A program made the position numbers and the translations under genes. 64,000 nt of DNA from Vibrio ponticus (GTDB lineage: Bacteria; Pseudomonadota; Gammaproteobacteria; Enterobacterales; Vibrionaceae): assembly GCF_009938225.1 (NCBI RefSeq), contig NZ_AP019657.1, positions 558,001-622,000 of the forward strand, given 5' to 3'. Shown piece by piece: positions 1-10,598 of the stretch (position 1 is its first letter; each line of letters begins with the position of its first letter). A model generated the notes under the pieces. It saw only the letters and a program-made list of their open reading frames with translations, searched no databases and was not told the origin of the DNA.

Positions 1-1
1 T

Positions 2-1444
2 GCCCAGCAGCTTGAATATAAGCTCGAAGGTAACACGGTGATGGTACCTGTCAGCGAATACAACAGCCTCAAACTCAACCTTGCCCGCGCAGGCTTAAAC
101 CAAGCGACGGAAGCGGGTGATGAGATCTTACTGCAAGATATGGGCTTTGGTGTTTCTCAACGCCTAGAACTTGAGCGTTTGAAACTCAGTCGCGAGCGTC
201 AACTTTCTCAAGCGATGGAAGAGATGACTCAAGTACGCCGTGCCCGTGTGCTACTGGCACTGCCAAAACAGAGCGTATTTGTTCGTCATAATCAAGAAGC
301 CTCGGCTTCAGTATTTTTGACCCTGAAAACCGGTAACGGCTTAAAACAAGAAGAGGTCGACTCTATTGTTGATATGGTTTCGAGCGCCGTGCCTGGAATG
401 AAGCCATCACGCGTGACAGTAACGGATCAGCATGGTCGTTTGCTTAGCTCAGGTTCACAAGATGCCGCATCAATGGCTCGTCGCAAAGAGCATGAGTTAG
501 AGAAAAACCAGGAAGCGGCGCTGCGCGAGAAAATCGACTCGGTACTGATTCCAATTCTGGGTTTTGGTAACTATACCGCGCAAGTGGATATCGAACTGGA
601 TTTTAGTGCCGTTGAACAGACGCGTAAAAGTTTTGATCCTAATACCCCTGCAACCCGTAGTGAGTACACGCTGGAAGATTACAACAACGGAAGCGTTGTT
701 GCCGGTGTGCCGGGGGCGCTAAGCAATCAGCCGCCAGCAGATGCGTCGATTCCACAAGATGTGGCACAGATGAAAGATGGTTCAGTGCTTGGTCAAGGCT
801 CAGTGCATAAAGAAGCGACACGTAATTTCGAACTGGATACCACGATCAGTCATGAGCGTCGTCAAACTGGTGTGGTCAATCGTCAAACGGTCGCGGTGGC
901 GATTAAGAATCGCGCCATCGTGAATCCTGATACCGGTGAAACCAGTTATCAGCCATTATCTGCCACCGAGTTGGACTCTATCCGCCAAGTACTCGTTGGG
1001 GCAGTGGGCTTTAATCAGCAACGCGGTGACTTGCTGAATGTACTAAGTATGCAATTTGCTGAGCCTCAAGTGGACGTGATTGCTGATGTTCCAATTTGGG
1101 AACATCCAAATTTCAACGATTGGATTCGTTGGCTTGCTAGTGCTTTGGTGATCATCATCGTGGTGTTAGTCCTTGTTCGTCCTGCAATGAAGAAACTGCT
1201 TAACCCAGCGGCTGATGAAGAAGAACAAATGTACGGTCCAGACGGTATGCCTATCGGTGCCGATGGCGAAACCAGTCTGATTGGTGGTGATTTAGATGGT
1301 GGCGAACTGTTTGAATTCGGTTCAAGTATCGATCTACCAAACCTGCATAAAGACGAAGATGTATTAAAAGCGGTGCGCGCGCTGGTGGCGAATGAGCCTG
1401 AGCTTGCCGCACAAGTTGTGAAGAACTGGATGAAAGATGGCTAA
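2..1444 (+). CDS. fliF: Flagellar MS-ring protein FliF (5' end outside window)
   Basis: FliF forms the MS ring in the inner membrane, on which the rotor and export gate are built. The frame is already open at base 2 and continues upstream, so about 480 C-terminal residues are visible and the N-terminal membrane segment is missing. The visible part holds the periplasmic ring-building region. A single membrane helix follows near the C-terminus (around WLASALVIIIVVLVLV). Last comes a cytoplasmic tail rich in acidic residues that ends in the FliG-binding segment (LHKDEDVLKAVRALVANEP). It overlaps fliG by 8 bases, which fits translational coupling. Identification is secure from the tail and the gene order. 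Confidence 0.97.
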   Translation, partial: AQQLEYKLEGNTVMVPVSEYNSLKLNLARAGLNQATEAGDEILLQDMGFGVSQRLELERLKLSRERQLSQAMEEMTQVRRARVLLALPKQSVFVRHNQEASASVFLTLKTGNGLKQEEVDSIVDMVSSAVPGMKPSRVTVTDQHGRLLSSGSQDAASMARRKEHELEKNQEAALREKIDSVLIPILGFGNYTAQVDIELDFSAVEQTRKSFDPNTPATRSEYTLEDYNNGSVVAGVPGALSNQPPADASIPQDVAQMKDGSVLGQGSVHKEATRNFELDTTISHERRQTGVVNRQTVAVAIKNRAIVNPDTGETSYQPLSATELDSIRQVLVGAVGFNQQRGDLLNVLSMQFAEPQVDVIADVPIWEHPNFNDWIRWLASALVIIIVVLVLVRPAMKKLLNPAADEEEQMYGPDGMPIGADGETSLIGGDLDGGELFEFGSSIDLPNLHKDEDVLKAVRALVANEPELAAQVVKNWMKDG

Positions 1445-2492
1445 CGAAATCGTACCTCAACAAGAAGGCGGTGAAGTAACAGAAGGCACGGTAGATATTT
1501 CTACCATTCCCGGTGAGGAGCGTGCTGCGATTCTGTTACTGAGTCTCAATGAAGAAGATGCCGCTGGTATTATTCGCCATCTTGAACCTAAGCAAGTTCA
1601 ACGCGTGGGTAGTGCGATGGCAAAAGCGGCTGACCTTAGCCAAGACAAGGTCGGCGCGGTTCATCGTGCCTTTTTGGAAGATATTCAAAAATACACCAAC
1701 ATTGGTATGGGCAGCGAAGACTTCATGCGCAACACATTGATTGCCGCATTAGGTCAAGATAAAGCGAATAACCTCGTTGACCAGATCTTGCTGGGCACCG
1801 GTTCTAAAGGTCTTGATTCATTGAAATGGATGGATCCGCGTCAAGTGGCGAGCATCATTTTGAATGAACACCCGCAAATCCAAACCATTGTGCTTTCTTA
1901 CCTCGAACCGGATCAGTCGGCAGAGATCTTATCTCAGTTTGCCGAGCGTGATCGCCTCGATCTCATGATGCGTATCGCCAACCTTGAAGAAGTTCAGCCT
2001 TCTGCTTTGGCAGAGCTAAATGAAATCATGGAGAAACAGTTTGCTGGTCAAGCGGGCGCGCAAGCGGCGAAGATCGGTGGTCTGAAAGCGGCTGCCGAGA
2101 TCATGAACTACATGGACAACAATATCGAAGGCGTGTTGATGGAGCAGATCCGCGACCAAGACGAAGATATGGCGACCCAAATTCAAGATCTCATGTTCGT
2201 ATTCGAAAACCTTATCGAAGTCGACGACCAAGGTATTCAGAAGCTGCTGCGTGATGTGCCACAAGATGTCCTACAGCGTGCACTGAAAGGTGCCGATGAT
2301 GGCTTGCGTGACAAGATCTTCAAGAACATGTCTAAGCGTGCGGCTGAATTGATGCGTGACGACCTAGAGGCGATGGCACCAATCAAAGTTTCTGACGTTG
2401 AAGCAGCACAAAAAGAAGTGCTGACCATTGCTCGACGTATGGCGGATGCTGGTGAGCTGATGCTATCTGGCGGCGCAGACGAGTTCCTATAA
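1437..2492 (+). CDS. fliG: Flagellar motor switch protein FliG
   Basis: FliG is the C-ring protein that touches the stator and turns torque into rotation. The 351 residues match the usual family size. The N-terminal part begins with the FliF-binding region (about 20-110, containing GEERAAILLLSLNEEDAAGII). The middle part contains the FliM-binding EHPQ motif (NEHPQIQTIVLSYL, about 140-155). The C-terminal torque domain has alternating charged residues (RDVPQDVLQRALKGADDGLRDKIF). The start overlaps the fliF end by 8 bases. It is the second gene visible in the flagellar operon and nothing is unusual about it. Confidence 0.97.
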   Translation: MANEIVPQQEGGEVTEGTVDISTIPGEERAAILLLSLNEEDAAGIIRHLEPKQVQRVGSAMAKAADLSQDKVGAVHRAFLEDIQKYTNIGMGSEDFMRNTLIAALGQDKANNLVDQILLGTGSKGLDSLKWMDPRQVASIILNEHPQIQTIVLSYLEPDQSAEILSQFAERDRLDLMMRIANLEEVQPSALAELNEIMEKQFAGQAGAQAAKIGGLKAAAEIMNYMDNNIEGVLMEQIRDQDEDMATQIQDLMFVFENLIEVDDQGIQKLLRDVPQDVLQRALKGADDGLRDKIFKNMSKRAAELMRDDLEAMAPIKVSDVEAAQKEVLTIARRMADAGELMLSGGADEFL

Positions 2493-2520
2493 TATTATTG
2501 CTGTTGCAAGGTGATTAAGT

Positions 2521-3318
2521 ATGTCAGGTGAGAGAAAACGCGGATTTTTGCGTCTCGATGATGACCAACAGGTTGAAAAAGCCGAGCGCTGGGGCTTGCC
2601 TGATTATACGCCTGACCATTCTCAAGCGCGTCAAACGGCGCTGAATTATGACCCAAGTTGGGTGCCAAACTTCTCTGAACCAGAAGAAGAAGCCCCGGCA
2701 GAGCTTACTCATGAAGAGATTGAATTGATCAAGCAACAAGCCTATCAAGAAGGTTTGTTACAAGGTCAGGAAGCGGGTTTCAAGCAAGGCTATGATAAAG
2801 GCAAAGAGCAAGGGTCAGAACAAGGTCATCAAGAAGGTCTTGAGGCTGGTAAGCTCGAAGGCGTAACTGCTGGGCAAGAGTTTATTCAGCAGCAGGTTGA
2901 AGTCTTTGTTGGACTGGCAAATCAATTTGCTCAACCTCTTGAGTTGATGAACGCTCAAGTGGAAAAACAATTGGTCGACATGGTGCTTACTTTAGTAAAA
3001 GAGGTCGTCCATGTGGAAGTGCAAACTAATCCTCAAGTGATCCTCGACACCATCAAACAATCTGTCGAAGCACTGCCTATTTCTGGTCATGCGATCACCC
3101 TCAAATTACACCCGGAAGATGTCGCTATTATCCGCTCTTCTTATGGTGAAGAATCGCTAGAGTTTCGTAATTGGACATTGGTCGATGAGCCAGCACTCAA
3201 CCGTGGCGATGTCCAAATTGAAGCGGGCGAATCGAGCGTAAACTACCGTATGGAAGAACGTATTCGTAACGTGCTTAAAAGCTTCTGCGGTGTTAATCGT
3301 CATCAAGGTGGTGAGTAG
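2521..3318 (+). CDS. fliH: Flagellar export ATPase regulator FliH
   Basis: FliH is the peripheral stalk of the type III flagellar export ATPase. It binds FliI and docks it on the C ring through FliN. The 265-residue protein has an N-terminal segment with tryptophans ([11 protein letters not shown]). A long glycine-repeat helix follows at about residues 78-122 ([20 protein letters not shown] and onward), the GxxxG repeat typical of FliH. The C-terminal domain resembles the V/F-type ATPase stalk. The stop overlaps the fliI GTG start by one base, indicating coupling. Confidence 0.95.
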   Translation: MSGERKRGFLRLDDDQQVEKAERWGLPDYTPDHSQARQTALNYDPSWVPNFSEPEEEAPAELTHEEIELIKQQAYQEGLLQGQEAGFKQGYDKGKEQGSEQGHQEGLEAGKLEGVTAGQEFIQQQVEVFVGLANQFAQPLELMNAQVEKQLVDMVLTLVKEVVHVEVQTNPQVILDTIKQSVEALPISGHAITLKLHPEDVAIIRSSYGEESLEFRNWTLVDEPALNRGDVQIEAGESSVNYRMEERIRNVLKSFCGVNRHQGGE

Positions 3319-4640
3319 TGCTAGCGCTGGCTGACCGCCTTTCTCAATATAAGACCCAAGGGCTGACTTGCCGACCTGTTGCATCAGGAAAATTGGTGCG
3401 AGTGGTGGGTCTCACACTGGAAGCTACCGGGTGTCGCGCCCCTATCGGTAGTCTATGCAAAGTGGAAACTATGCACGGCGAGATGGAAGCCGAAGTGGTC
3501 GGTTTCTCGGGTGATAACCTGTTCTTAATGCCAAGTGAGCAAATTACCGGCGTGTTACCTGGGGCAAAGGTGACGCCGCTGACCAGCGAGGCTGGATTGC
3601 CAGTGGGCATGGAACTATTAGGGCGAGTTATCGATGGTGTCGGTAACCCACTCGATGGTTTAGGACCTATCTATACCGAAAAGCGCGCTTCATTTAATGC
3701 CGACCCGATTAACCCGTTGTCTCGCAAGCCAATTACTGAACCATTGGATGTGGGCTTGAAAGCGATTAACGGTCTGTTAACCGTGGGGAAAGGGCAACGT
3801 ATCGGTCTGTTTGCCGGTTCGGGTGTGGGTAAATCGGTGACGTTGGGGATGATGACGCGCGGTACCACTGCCCAAGTGGTGGTCGTGGGTCTAATCGGTG
3901 AACGTGGACGCGAAGTTAAGGAATTTATCGAAGAGATCCTCGGTGTTGATGGTCGCCAACGTTCAGTGGTCGTGGCGGCACCGGCGGATGCTTCGCCATT
4001 GATGCGCCTAAAAGGTTGCCAGACCGCACTAACTATCGCGGAGTATTTCCGCGATCAAGGCTTAGACGTACTGTTATTAATGGACTCATTGACACGTTTT
4101 GCCCAAGCTCAACGTGAAATCGCTTTGTCGGTTGGTGAACCGCCAGCAACCAAAGGCTACCCGCCGTCAGTATTTGCAAAGTTGCCAGCACTAGTAGAGC
4201 GCGCGGGTAATGGCAGTCCAGATCAAGGTTCAATCACGGCATTTTTCACCGTACTAACCGAAGGTGATGACTTACAAGATCCGATCGCCGATGCGTCTCG
4301 TGCGATTTTGGACGGTCACGTGGTGCTTTCGCGTGAAATGGCGGATGCAGGTCACTATCCAGCGATTGATGTCGAGAAATCGGTCAGTCGTGTTATGCCG
4401 CAGATCACGTCAGAAGAGCACGTGTTGTTGTCGAAAGCGGTACGCCAGGTACTGTCACTTTGCCGCAAGAACCAAGACTTGGTTTCAATCGGAGCCTACA
4501 AACCTGGTACCGATCCGGCGATTGATGCTGCGTTTACCCTCAAACCAAAATTAGACGCTTATCTACAACAAGGCATGAAAGAGAGTGTGCCTTACGAGAT
4601 GTGCGTGAATATGCTCAACCGCTTGATTCGAGGAGAGTAA
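3318..4640 (+). CDS. fliI: Flagellum-specific export ATPase FliI
   Basis: FliI hydrolyses ATP to energise unloading of export substrates at the flagellar gate. The 440 residues match the family. The Walker A motif AGSGVGKS is at about 166-173. The Walker B region [17 protein letters not shown] has its aspartate near 256. The F1-like signature PADASPLMR is at about 222-230. The start is GTG at 3318, overlapping the fliH stop. It lies between its regulator FliH and chaperone FliJ, the standard order. Confidence 0.97.
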   Translation: MLALADRLSQYKTQGLTCRPVASGKLVRVVGLTLEATGCRAPIGSLCKVETMHGEMEAEVVGFSGDNLFLMPSEQITGVLPGAKVTPLTSEAGLPVGMELLGRVIDGVGNPLDGLGPIYTEKRASFNADPINPLSRKPITEPLDVGLKAINGLLTVGKGQRIGLFAGSGVGKSVTLGMMTRGTTAQVVVVGLIGERGREVKEFIEEILGVDGRQRSVVVAAPADASPLMRLKGCQTALTIAEYFRDQGLDVLLLMDSLTRFAQAQREIALSVGEPPATKGYPPSVFAKLPALVERAGNGSPDQGSITAFFTVLTEGDDLQDPIADASRAILDGHVVLSREMADAGHYPAIDVEKSVSRVMPQITSEEHVLLSKAVRQVLSLCRKNQDLVSIGAYKPGTDPAIDAAFTLKPKLDAYLQQGMKESVPYEMCVNMLNRLIRGE

Positions 4641-4647
4641 CTAGGCG

Positions 4648-5097
4648 ATGAATAATGCGCTCGATTTTTTACTCGAACAAGCAAACGAACGTGAGAACCA
4701 AGCCGTTCTGGCACTCAATAAAGCTCGCACTGAGTTGGATGCTTACTACCAACAGCTACAACAGATTGAAAAATACCGACTCGACTATTGCCAGCAGTTG
4801 ATAGATCGCGGTAAGCAAGGTTTAACGGCGAGCCAATACAACCACTTAAATCGTTTTTTAACCACCTTAGATGGCACGTTAAGTAAGCAGAAACAGGCGG
4901 AGTCACACTTTAAAGATCAAGTTGAAAGCTGCGAACGCAATTGGCTTGAGTGTCGCAAGCAGCGCCGTTCCTATGAGTGGATGATCGAGAAGAAGCAAGC
5001 AGAAAAGCAGCGTCTTGAAAATCTACGCGAACAGAAACAGATGGATGAGTTTTCAACGCTTCAATTTGCCCGTTTAAATGCCAAGCGCCTCGGTTAA
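4648..5097 (+). CDS. fliJ: Flagellar export chaperone FliJ
   Basis: FliJ is a small coiled-coil protein that sits in the FliI hexamer pore and links the ATPase to FlhA. The 149-residue sequence is almost entirely helical and charged (RENQAVLALNKARTELDAYYQQ, and RSYEWMIEKKQAEKQRLE near the C-terminus), as expected for the FliJ/F1-gamma-like coiled coil. It starts 7 bases after fliI. A 189-base gap follows before fliK. Confidence 0.93.
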   Translation: MNNALDFLLEQANERENQAVLALNKARTELDAYYQQLQQIEKYRLDYCQQLIDRGKQGLTASQYNHLNRFLTTLDGTLSKQKQAESHFKDQVESCERNWLECRKQRRSYEWMIEKKQAEKQRLENLREQKQMDEFSTLQFARLNAKRLG

Positions 5098-5286
5098 TAC
5101 CGAGCGCGCCTCTCCACAAATCCTCAAACACTGGCGTGATTTTTGCTTTATTTTTCTTTAGTTGGTGTTTCTTTTTTGAACAACGTAAAGCTTTTCGTTG
5201 CAATGTCATTACCGTGTGACGATATGTACCGCGTTTGCAAAAGAACACATTAAGAAAATCAGTCAGTTATTAGCGAGCTAGCCTCT

Positions 5287-7278
5287 ATGAATGTCAATTT
5301 AACATCCGTGACAGAATCAACCAAACTCAGTAAGGGAGTCAGTGAAATGGCGAATTCGGCTGATGAGGTCTCTGAGTCGGAGGGCTTTTTCGCCAAGTTA
5401 ACGGCGATGTTAAAAGGTGACAGCAAAGCAGAGTCAAAAGGCGTTTCCACTCCAGAAGAAGCTGAAGTGCTAGCGGAAGCTGCAAGTAATAAAAGTACTG
5501 ATGAGATGCTTGAAGCTAAGGCAAGCAGTGAAATCAGCGGTGCTAATGATCACGATGAAAGTAATTCAAGCGCGTCTCAACTGGCGCAAGAGTCAGAAGG
5601 TGAAGTTGAGCTATCGACGGGCAACATTCCTCAATCATTAGAGAAATTCATTGAGAAACCGCTTGATGAAAATAATCTGCAAGCGAATGTTGATGAGGCG
5701 GTTGCTGAGAGTGAAGCCCTACTCGGGCGATTAGAGCAAGCAAATAACACTTTGCAAGCGAAAGACGGCAAAGCTTTGCCACGACAAACCGACGTTGAAT
5801 CCATTGAGTCTCAATCATCAGTCGCAGATGCGAGCGTGACTGCCGCATCGAATACAATGGAGCCGAATGCTGAGGGTGACTTTTTATCTGCAGCGACGGG
5901 GCAAACATTACCAGCACAGTCAGTGTTAGAACCATCATCACCACAATTAACGCAAGATGTTCAAGCGTTAGATATACCGAGTGAACAAGCATCGGCAGCC
6001 GGTATGAGTCAAGCTGCGACTACCAATGTGACGGCTGGCTTTAGCGAGCGAGACGAGCAACAATTGTTGGCTAAAGTAGAAGCTGAGACCCAAACCGCCA
6101 GCGTAGTAGAGAGCGAGTTGTTGAACCGTGCTGCCGTCGAAAGTAACGGGCAGCTGACCGAGCAAACCATGGTGGAGTCTCAATCTATTGAGCCACAGGC
6201 TGCGGGAGAAGCGTCGCTGCTGGCAAGTGACAATCAGGCAGTGGCTGAGCAAGGGGTGCTGCTTAGTCAAACTTTGCCACAATCAGGTAATGATAGCGCA
6301 GCTGACAGCGAGCCTGCCTCAGCAGAGGTTGTGACTCCAGCGATTGCGTGGGCGAGCAGTGCCACTGCCGCGACATCCGCAGCGCCTGTTGATGCGGACC
6401 TTGTGGTCGATGAAGCCGCTAAATTGGCATTGGCTGAGCAACAAACCAAAGTGGCACATAAGCTTTCGAGCGCAGAGCTTCACTCTTTAACGACAGCCAA
6501 TGCGCAACAGTTGAACCAAGCGAATGGCGCGCAGACAACCAGTCAAACCATCGCCATGGCAAATGCGACGCCTAGCGCGTTGACGCCATCGACGCCAATG
6601 GATCTTTCTGCGGCACAGCAAATACCGTTGAATGTGGCAGCGGCAGTGAAACCAGAGCAAATGGCTTTACAAGCAAGCCTTGGTGCCAAAGCAGCTGCGA
6701 CGCTTGGTAAGTTAGCCCAATCGGGTGAGGCGAGTAACAACGGCAGTGAATCCACGTTTGCTCAGCAACTTAGTCAAGCGGCTGGTCAAAATGCATTGAC
6801 GCAAACCGCGCGTGCAGAACAGACCGCTCAAGCGCAGCCAACCCTGCAACTCAGTCGTGAAATGGCGAGTGAGCAAGTGGCTGAGCGTATTCAAATGATG
6901 CTGTCAAAGAACCTCAAGAACATCGATATTCGTCTCGACCCACCGGAGCTGGGACGTATGCAGATCCGCATGAATATGAATGGTGATACTGCCAGTGTTC
7001 ACTTCACTGTGGCGAACTCTCAAGCTCGTGACATCGTCGAACAAGCGATGCCAAGGCTTAGAGAAATGCTAGCGCAACAAGGTATGCAGTTGAGTGACTC
7101 CTCGGTACAACAGCAAGCCTCAGGACAGCAGCAAGGACGTTATGCAAGCCATGAACAAGGTGGATCTGGTCAAGGTAACAACAATCAGCACTTCGATGGG
7201 CAAGAAAACCTTGAAGCGGACGTCAAACTTGATTTGAATGTGGCATCAAAGCGTGATGGAATCAGCTATTACGCTTAA
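5287..7278 (+). CDS. fliK: Flagellar hook-length control protein FliK
   Basis: FliK is the secreted molecular ruler that measures hook length and then switches export specificity through FlhB. The protein has 663 residues, longer than enteric FliK (about 400). A low-complexity N-terminal ruler rich in Ala, Ser, Glu and Gln fills residues 1 to about 520. It is followed by the conserved C-terminal domain from about 526 (ASEQVAERIQMMLSKNLKNI, then LDPPELGRMQIRM), which contacts FlhB. The last 60 residues are Gln/Gly-rich. Ruler length and composition vary widely between Vibrio strains. No strong promoter is evident in the preceding 189-base gap. Confidence 0.93.
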   Translation: MNVNLTSVTESTKLSKGVSEMANSADEVSESEGFFAKLTAMLKGDSKAESKGVSTPEEAEVLAEAASNKSTDEMLEAKASSEISGANDHDESNSSASQLAQESEGEVELSTGNIPQSLEKFIEKPLDENNLQANVDEAVAESEALLGRLEQANNTLQAKDGKALPRQTDVESIESQSSVADASVTAASNTMEPNAEGDFLSAATGQTLPAQSVLEPSSPQLTQDVQALDIPSEQASAAGMSQAATTNVTAGFSERDEQQLLAKVEAETQTASVVESELLNRAAVESNGQLTEQTMVESQSIEPQAAGEASLLASDNQAVAEQGVLLSQTLPQSGNDSAADSEPASAEVVTPAIAWASSATAATSAAPVDADLVVDEAAKLALAEQQTKVAHKLSSAELHSLTTANAQQLNQANGAQTTSQTIAMANATPSALTPSTPMDLSAAQQIPLNVAAAVKPEQMALQASLGAKAAATLGKLAQSGEASNNGSESTFAQQLSQAAGQNALTQTARAEQTAQAQPTLQLSREMASEQVAERIQMMLSKNLKNIDIRLDPPELGRMQIRMNMNGDTASVHFTVANSQARDIVEQAMPRLREMLAQQGMQLSDSSVQQQASGQQQGRYASHEQGGSGQGNNNQHFDGQENLEADVKLDLNVASKRDGISYYA

Positions 7279-7331
7279 ACTATGCCATTGTGTATAAGTT
7301 AATGGATTGATTGGTTAGAGAATTTTGGATT

Positions 7332-7826
7332 ATGGCAGAAGAAATTGAAAACGAAGCGCCTAAAGGCAAAGGCAAACTGATCATTATAATCGTTGCGGTA
7401 CTGGTGCTCTTAGTTGGTGGTGGCGCAGCTGCGTTTTTCATGATGGGCTCAAGTGAGACGGCTCCGACTGCCGCAGCAACTCAAAGTGCGGCAGCTCCGG
7501 CAGAATTGCCGGTTTCTTACGTTAGTATCCCTCAGCCATTTTTGTTTAATGTCACGGGTGATAAGAAAGATCGCCTAGTGCAAATCAACGTGCAATTAAT
7601 GGTGCGTGGTGTCGAGAATGAAAACCTCGCTCGCTACCATTCCCCTTTGATTGAAAGTTCACTTTTGGCAACCTTTGCTTCCGCGACGGTTGAACAACTA
7701 CGCAGTGCCAATGGTCGCGTAGAATTGCGCCAAAAAGCGACCGAAGATATTAAAGCGAGCTTGAATCGCGCAGTAGGGCAGCCGGTGATTGAACGCGTGC
7801 TGTTTACTGACTTTGTTATTCAGTAG
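7332..7826 (+). CDS. fliL: Flagellar basal-body-associated protein FliL
   Basis: FliL is a single-pass inner-membrane protein that surrounds or supports the stator. I choose the ATG at 7332 (MAEEIENEAPKGKGK) rather than an upstream TTG at 7311, giving 164 residues. A lysine-rich N-terminus precedes one membrane helix (LIIIIVAVLVLLVGGGAAAFFMM, about 16-38). An Ala/Thr/Pro-rich linker leads to the periplasmic stomatin-like domain ending in ERVLFTDFVIQ. It sits between fliK and fliM as in other Vibrio. Confidence 0.93.
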   Translation: MAEEIENEAPKGKGKLIIIIVAVLVLLVGGGAAAFFMMGSSETAPTAAATQSAAAPAELPVSYVSIPQPFLFNVTGDKKDRLVQINVQLMVRGVENENLARYHSPLIESSLLATFASATVEQLRSANGRVELRQKATEDIKASLNRAVGQPVIERVLFTDFVIQ

Positions 7827-7834
7827 GAATTAGT

Positions 7835-8884
7835 GTGACCGATCTATTAAGCCAAGACGAAATTGATGCGCTACTGCATGGGGTAGACGATGTTGATGAC
7901 GTCGATGATGAAGAGGTCGTCGGTGGTCGTGATGCAGTAGACTTTGACTTCTCTTCACAAGACCGCATCGTTCGTGGTCGCATGCCGACCCTTGAACTTA
8001 TCAACGAGCGTTTTGCCCGCCACATGCGCATTAGCTTGTTTAACATGCTGCGTAAAACGGCAGAAGTGTCGATTAACGGCGTGCAGATGATGAAGTTCGG
8101 TGAATACCAGAACACCTTGTATGTACCGACCAGCTTGAACATGGTGCGTTTTAGACCATTGAAAGGTACCGCTTTGATCACTATGGAAGCACGCTTGGTG
8201 TTTATCTTAGTGGAAAACTTCTTTGGCGGTGATGGTCGCTTCCATGCGCGTATTGAAGGGCGTGAATTTACCCCAACTGAACGCCGTATTATTCAACTGC
8301 TGTTGAAAATTGTATTTGAAGATTACAAAGAAGCTTGGTCGCCAGTGATGGGGGTGGATTTTGAGTATCTCGACTCAGAAGTGAACCCAAGCATGGCGAA
8401 CATCGTTAGCCCGACAGAAGTGATCGTAGTCAGTTCATTCCACATCGAAGTCGATGGCGGTGGCGGTGACTTCCATATGGTGATGCCGTATTCCATGGTG
8501 GAGCCTATCCGTGAACTGCTTGATGCCGGTGTCCAGTCAGACAAAATGGAAACGGATGTTCGTTGGAGTTCCGCTCTGCGTGAAGAAATTATGGATGTTC
8601 CGGTCAACTTCCGGGTTGATTTGTTGGAAAAAGAGATCTCGTTGCGCGACTTAATGGAGTTGCAGCCAGGTGACATTATTCCGATTGATATGCCTGAACA
8701 CGCGGTGATGTTTGTTGAAGAACTGCCAACTTATCGCGTGAAAATGGGACGCTCTGGCGAAAAACTAGCGGTACAAGTGTCCGAAAAAATTAGACGCCCA
8801 GATGTGGTGAAAACCGACATCGCTTTCCTCGGTAAAGATGTGCTCTCCGAGTTAGAGCGCGATGATGGCGAAATTGAAGATTAA
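7835..8884 (+). CDS. fliM: Flagellar motor switch protein FliM
   Basis: FliM is the C-ring protein that binds phosphorylated CheY and passes the signal to FliG. The start is GTG at 7835, with a TAGGAA ribosome site just upstream. The 349 residues begin with the CheY-P-binding peptide LLSQDEIDALLHGV. The CheC-like middle domain follows, with the GGDGRFHARIEGREFTPTE region that includes the FliG-contacting GGxG loop. A C-terminal SpoA domain, homologous to FliN, ends the protein. An acidic insert (DDVDDVDDEE) follows the N-terminal peptide. Confidence 0.97.
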   Translation: MTDLLSQDEIDALLHGVDDVDDVDDEEVVGGRDAVDFDFSSQDRIVRGRMPTLELINERFARHMRISLFNMLRKTAEVSINGVQMMKFGEYQNTLYVPTSLNMVRFRPLKGTALITMEARLVFILVENFFGGDGRFHARIEGREFTPTERRIIQLLLKIVFEDYKEAWSPVMGVDFEYLDSEVNPSMANIVSPTEVIVVSSFHIEVDGGGGDFHMVMPYSMVEPIRELLDAGVQSDKMETDVRWSSALREEIMDVPVNFRVDLLEKEISLRDLMELQPGDIIPIDMPEHAVMFVEELPTYRVKMGRSGEKLAVQVSEKIRRPDVVKTDIAFLGKDVLSELERDDGEIED

Positions 8885-8905
8885 GCGAGAAAATAGGTAT
8901 TAGGT

Positions 8906-9316
8906 ATGGAACCAAGTGACGATCAAAAACTAGCCGACGAATGGGCGGCAGCGTTAGGTGAAGATCCAAGTGCGCCAAGCATTGATGTTGATGAAGTGAT
9001 GGCAGCGCAGTTAGATGAATTGCAAGATACCTCATCGCCAATTTCTGAAGATGAACGTCGTAAGCTTGATACGATTCTCGATATCCCAGTAACGATTTCG
9101 ATGGAAGTGGGTCGTTCTCAAATCAGTATTCGTAATCTACTGCAACTAAACCAAGGTTCGGTGGTTGAACTAGAGCGCCTTGCTGGTGAATCTCTCGATG
9201 TATTGGTTAACGGTACGCTTATCGCCCATGGTGAAGTGGTTGTGGTGAACGATAAGTTTGGTATTCGTTTGACTGACGTGATCAGCCAAACCGAGCGAAT
9301 TAAGAAACTTAGGTAG
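8906..9316 (+). CDS. fliN: Flagellar motor switch protein FliN
   Basis: FliN forms the base of the C ring and is the docking site for FliH. It is a 136-residue protein. An acidic, poorly conserved N-terminal half (about 1-50) precedes a C-terminal SpoA domain of about 80 residues with the family hallmarks VTISMEVGRSQISIRNLLQL and VVVVNDKFGIRLTDV. It lies 21 bases after fliM and 3 bases before fliO. Confidence 0.96.
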   Translation: MEPSDDQKLADEWAAALGEDPSAPSIDVDEVMAAQLDELQDTSSPISEDERRKLDTILDIPVTISMEVGRSQISIRNLLQLNQGSVVELERLAGESLDVLVNGTLIAHGEVVVVNDKFGIRLTDVISQTERIKKLR

Positions 9317-9319
9317 CCT

Positions 9320-9712
9320 ATGAAGCCGAATTTATTATGGCTACTGATGTTATCTCCTACTGCAATGGCGGCGCCTTCAGCGCCGTCTAGCCAGCTTGAT
9401 TGGGCGACCACGTTTGGGTCGCTCTTGTTCGTTATAGCCCTGATTTTGTTTTTGGCTTGGGTGCTAAAGCGTATGCGCGTGCCCTCAATGACCAATCAAA
9501 AAGGACTCAGTGTCGTACGTCAAATCGCCGTAGGGACACGTGAACGCGTGGCGATTATTCAAGCTGGAGAAGAGCAGTTTCTGGTTGGGATCACACCACA
9601 ATCAATTCAATTGATCGCCAAACTGGAAAAACCATTGTCTCAGGAGGAGCTGGCAGCCAGTCCATTTGCAAATCAACTGACTCAGCTAATGAAAAAGAAT
9701 GACAAGAACTAA
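9320..9712 (+). CDS. fliO: Flagellar export-gate assembly protein FliO
   Basis: FliO is a membrane scaffold that helps assemble the FliP ring and is not part of the finished gate. The 130 residues begin with a signal-like N-terminus ([18 protein letters not shown]). One membrane helix follows (about 32-50, [19 protein letters not shown]), then a cytoplasmic domain with [26 protein letters not shown]. Its end overlaps the fliP start by 14 bases. Confidence 0.9.
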   Translation: MKPNLLWLLMLSPTAMAAPSAPSSQLDWATTFGSLLFVIALILFLAWVLKRMRVPSMTNQKGLSVVRQIAVGTRERVAIIQAGEEQFLVGITPQSIQLIAKLEKPLSQEELAASPFANQLTQLMKKNDKN

Positions 9713-10586
9713 TCGTTCGGTGGCTAAGCACTTTACGTCACTGCTGTTGGCTTTAATGGTGTCGATGATGTCGGCATTTGCCTCTGCAACACAAGAGCTG
9801 GAAACCCCGATAAACAGTGCCGCTCCTTCGAGCTCTGTCACCGTATCTGCTATGGAGCGAGAGCAGGGCGCAGCGAAAACCATCTCCACCGGTACTATTA
9901 CGGGGGGCGGTGGCGGCATCCCTGCATTTACCGTCACGACCAATACTGACGGCACTGAAGACTATTCCGTTAATTTACAGATCTTAGCTTTGATGACCAT
10001 GCTCGGCTTCTTGCCAGCCATGGTGATTTTGATGACATCGTTTACCCGTATTGTGGTGGTGATGTCGATTTTACGTCAGGCAATGGGTTTGCAGCAGACA
10101 CCATCAAACCAAGTGATTATTGGTATTGCGATGTTTCTCACCTTCTTCATTATGTCGCCGGTGATCAACAAGGTAAATGAGACGGCGGTTCAACCTTATA
10201 TTAATGAGCAAATCTCAGCTCGAGAAGCGTTTGATTTAGCGCAGATCCCAATGCGCGACTTTATGTTGAAACAGACGCGAGTTAAAGACTTGGAAACCTT
10301 TGTGAATATTTCCGGGTCAACGGCGACCAGTCCAGAAGAGGTGTCAATGGCGGTATTGATCCCAGCGTTTATTACCTCTGAGCTGAAAACCGCGTTCCAA
10401 ATTGGCTTTATGCTGTTCTTGCCATTTTTGATTATCGATTTGGTGGTGGCGTCGGTGCTAATGGCAATGGGTATGATGATGTTGTCACCGATGATTGTCT
10501 CTTTGCCATTTAAGTTGATGCTCTTTGTACTCGTTGATGGGTGGAACTTGATTCTCTCCACCTTGGCCGGCAGTTTTGCCTTGTAG
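9699..10586 (+). CDS. fliP: Flagellar export-gate protein FliP
   Basis: FliP forms the pentameric core of the type III export gate. The 295-residue protein has a cleavable signal peptide ([19 protein letters not shown] up to the AFASA region). A Gly-rich spacer follows. The conserved core starts near [28 protein letters not shown], continues through [23 protein letters not shown] and ends with [15 protein letters not shown]. The region between the signal peptide and the core is longer than in enterics. The ATG at 9699 has no strong ribosome site, so coupling to fliO is likely. A GTG at 9720 is a possible alternative. Confidence 0.95.
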   Translation: MTRTNRSVAKHFTSLLLALMVSMMSAFASATQELETPINSAAPSSSVTVSAMEREQGAAKTISTGTITGGGGGIPAFTVTTNTDGTEDYSVNLQILALMTMLGFLPAMVILMTSFTRIVVVMSILRQAMGLQQTPSNQVIIGIAMFLTFFIMSPVINKVNETAVQPYINEQISAREAFDLAQIPMRDFMLKQTRVKDLETFVNISGSTATSPEEVSMAVLIPAFITSELKTAFQIGFMLFLPFLIIDLVVASVLMAMGMMMLSPMIVSLPFKLMLFVLVDGWNLILSTLAGSFAL

Positions 10587-10598
10587 CGGGAGAAAATT

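Noticed and set aside
5186..5212. Sigma-28-like promoter before fliK (TAAAGCTT, 11-base spacer, GTCATTAC)
   Set aside because: The -35 half fits well but the -10 half matches only about half of GCCGATAA. Not strong enough to list.
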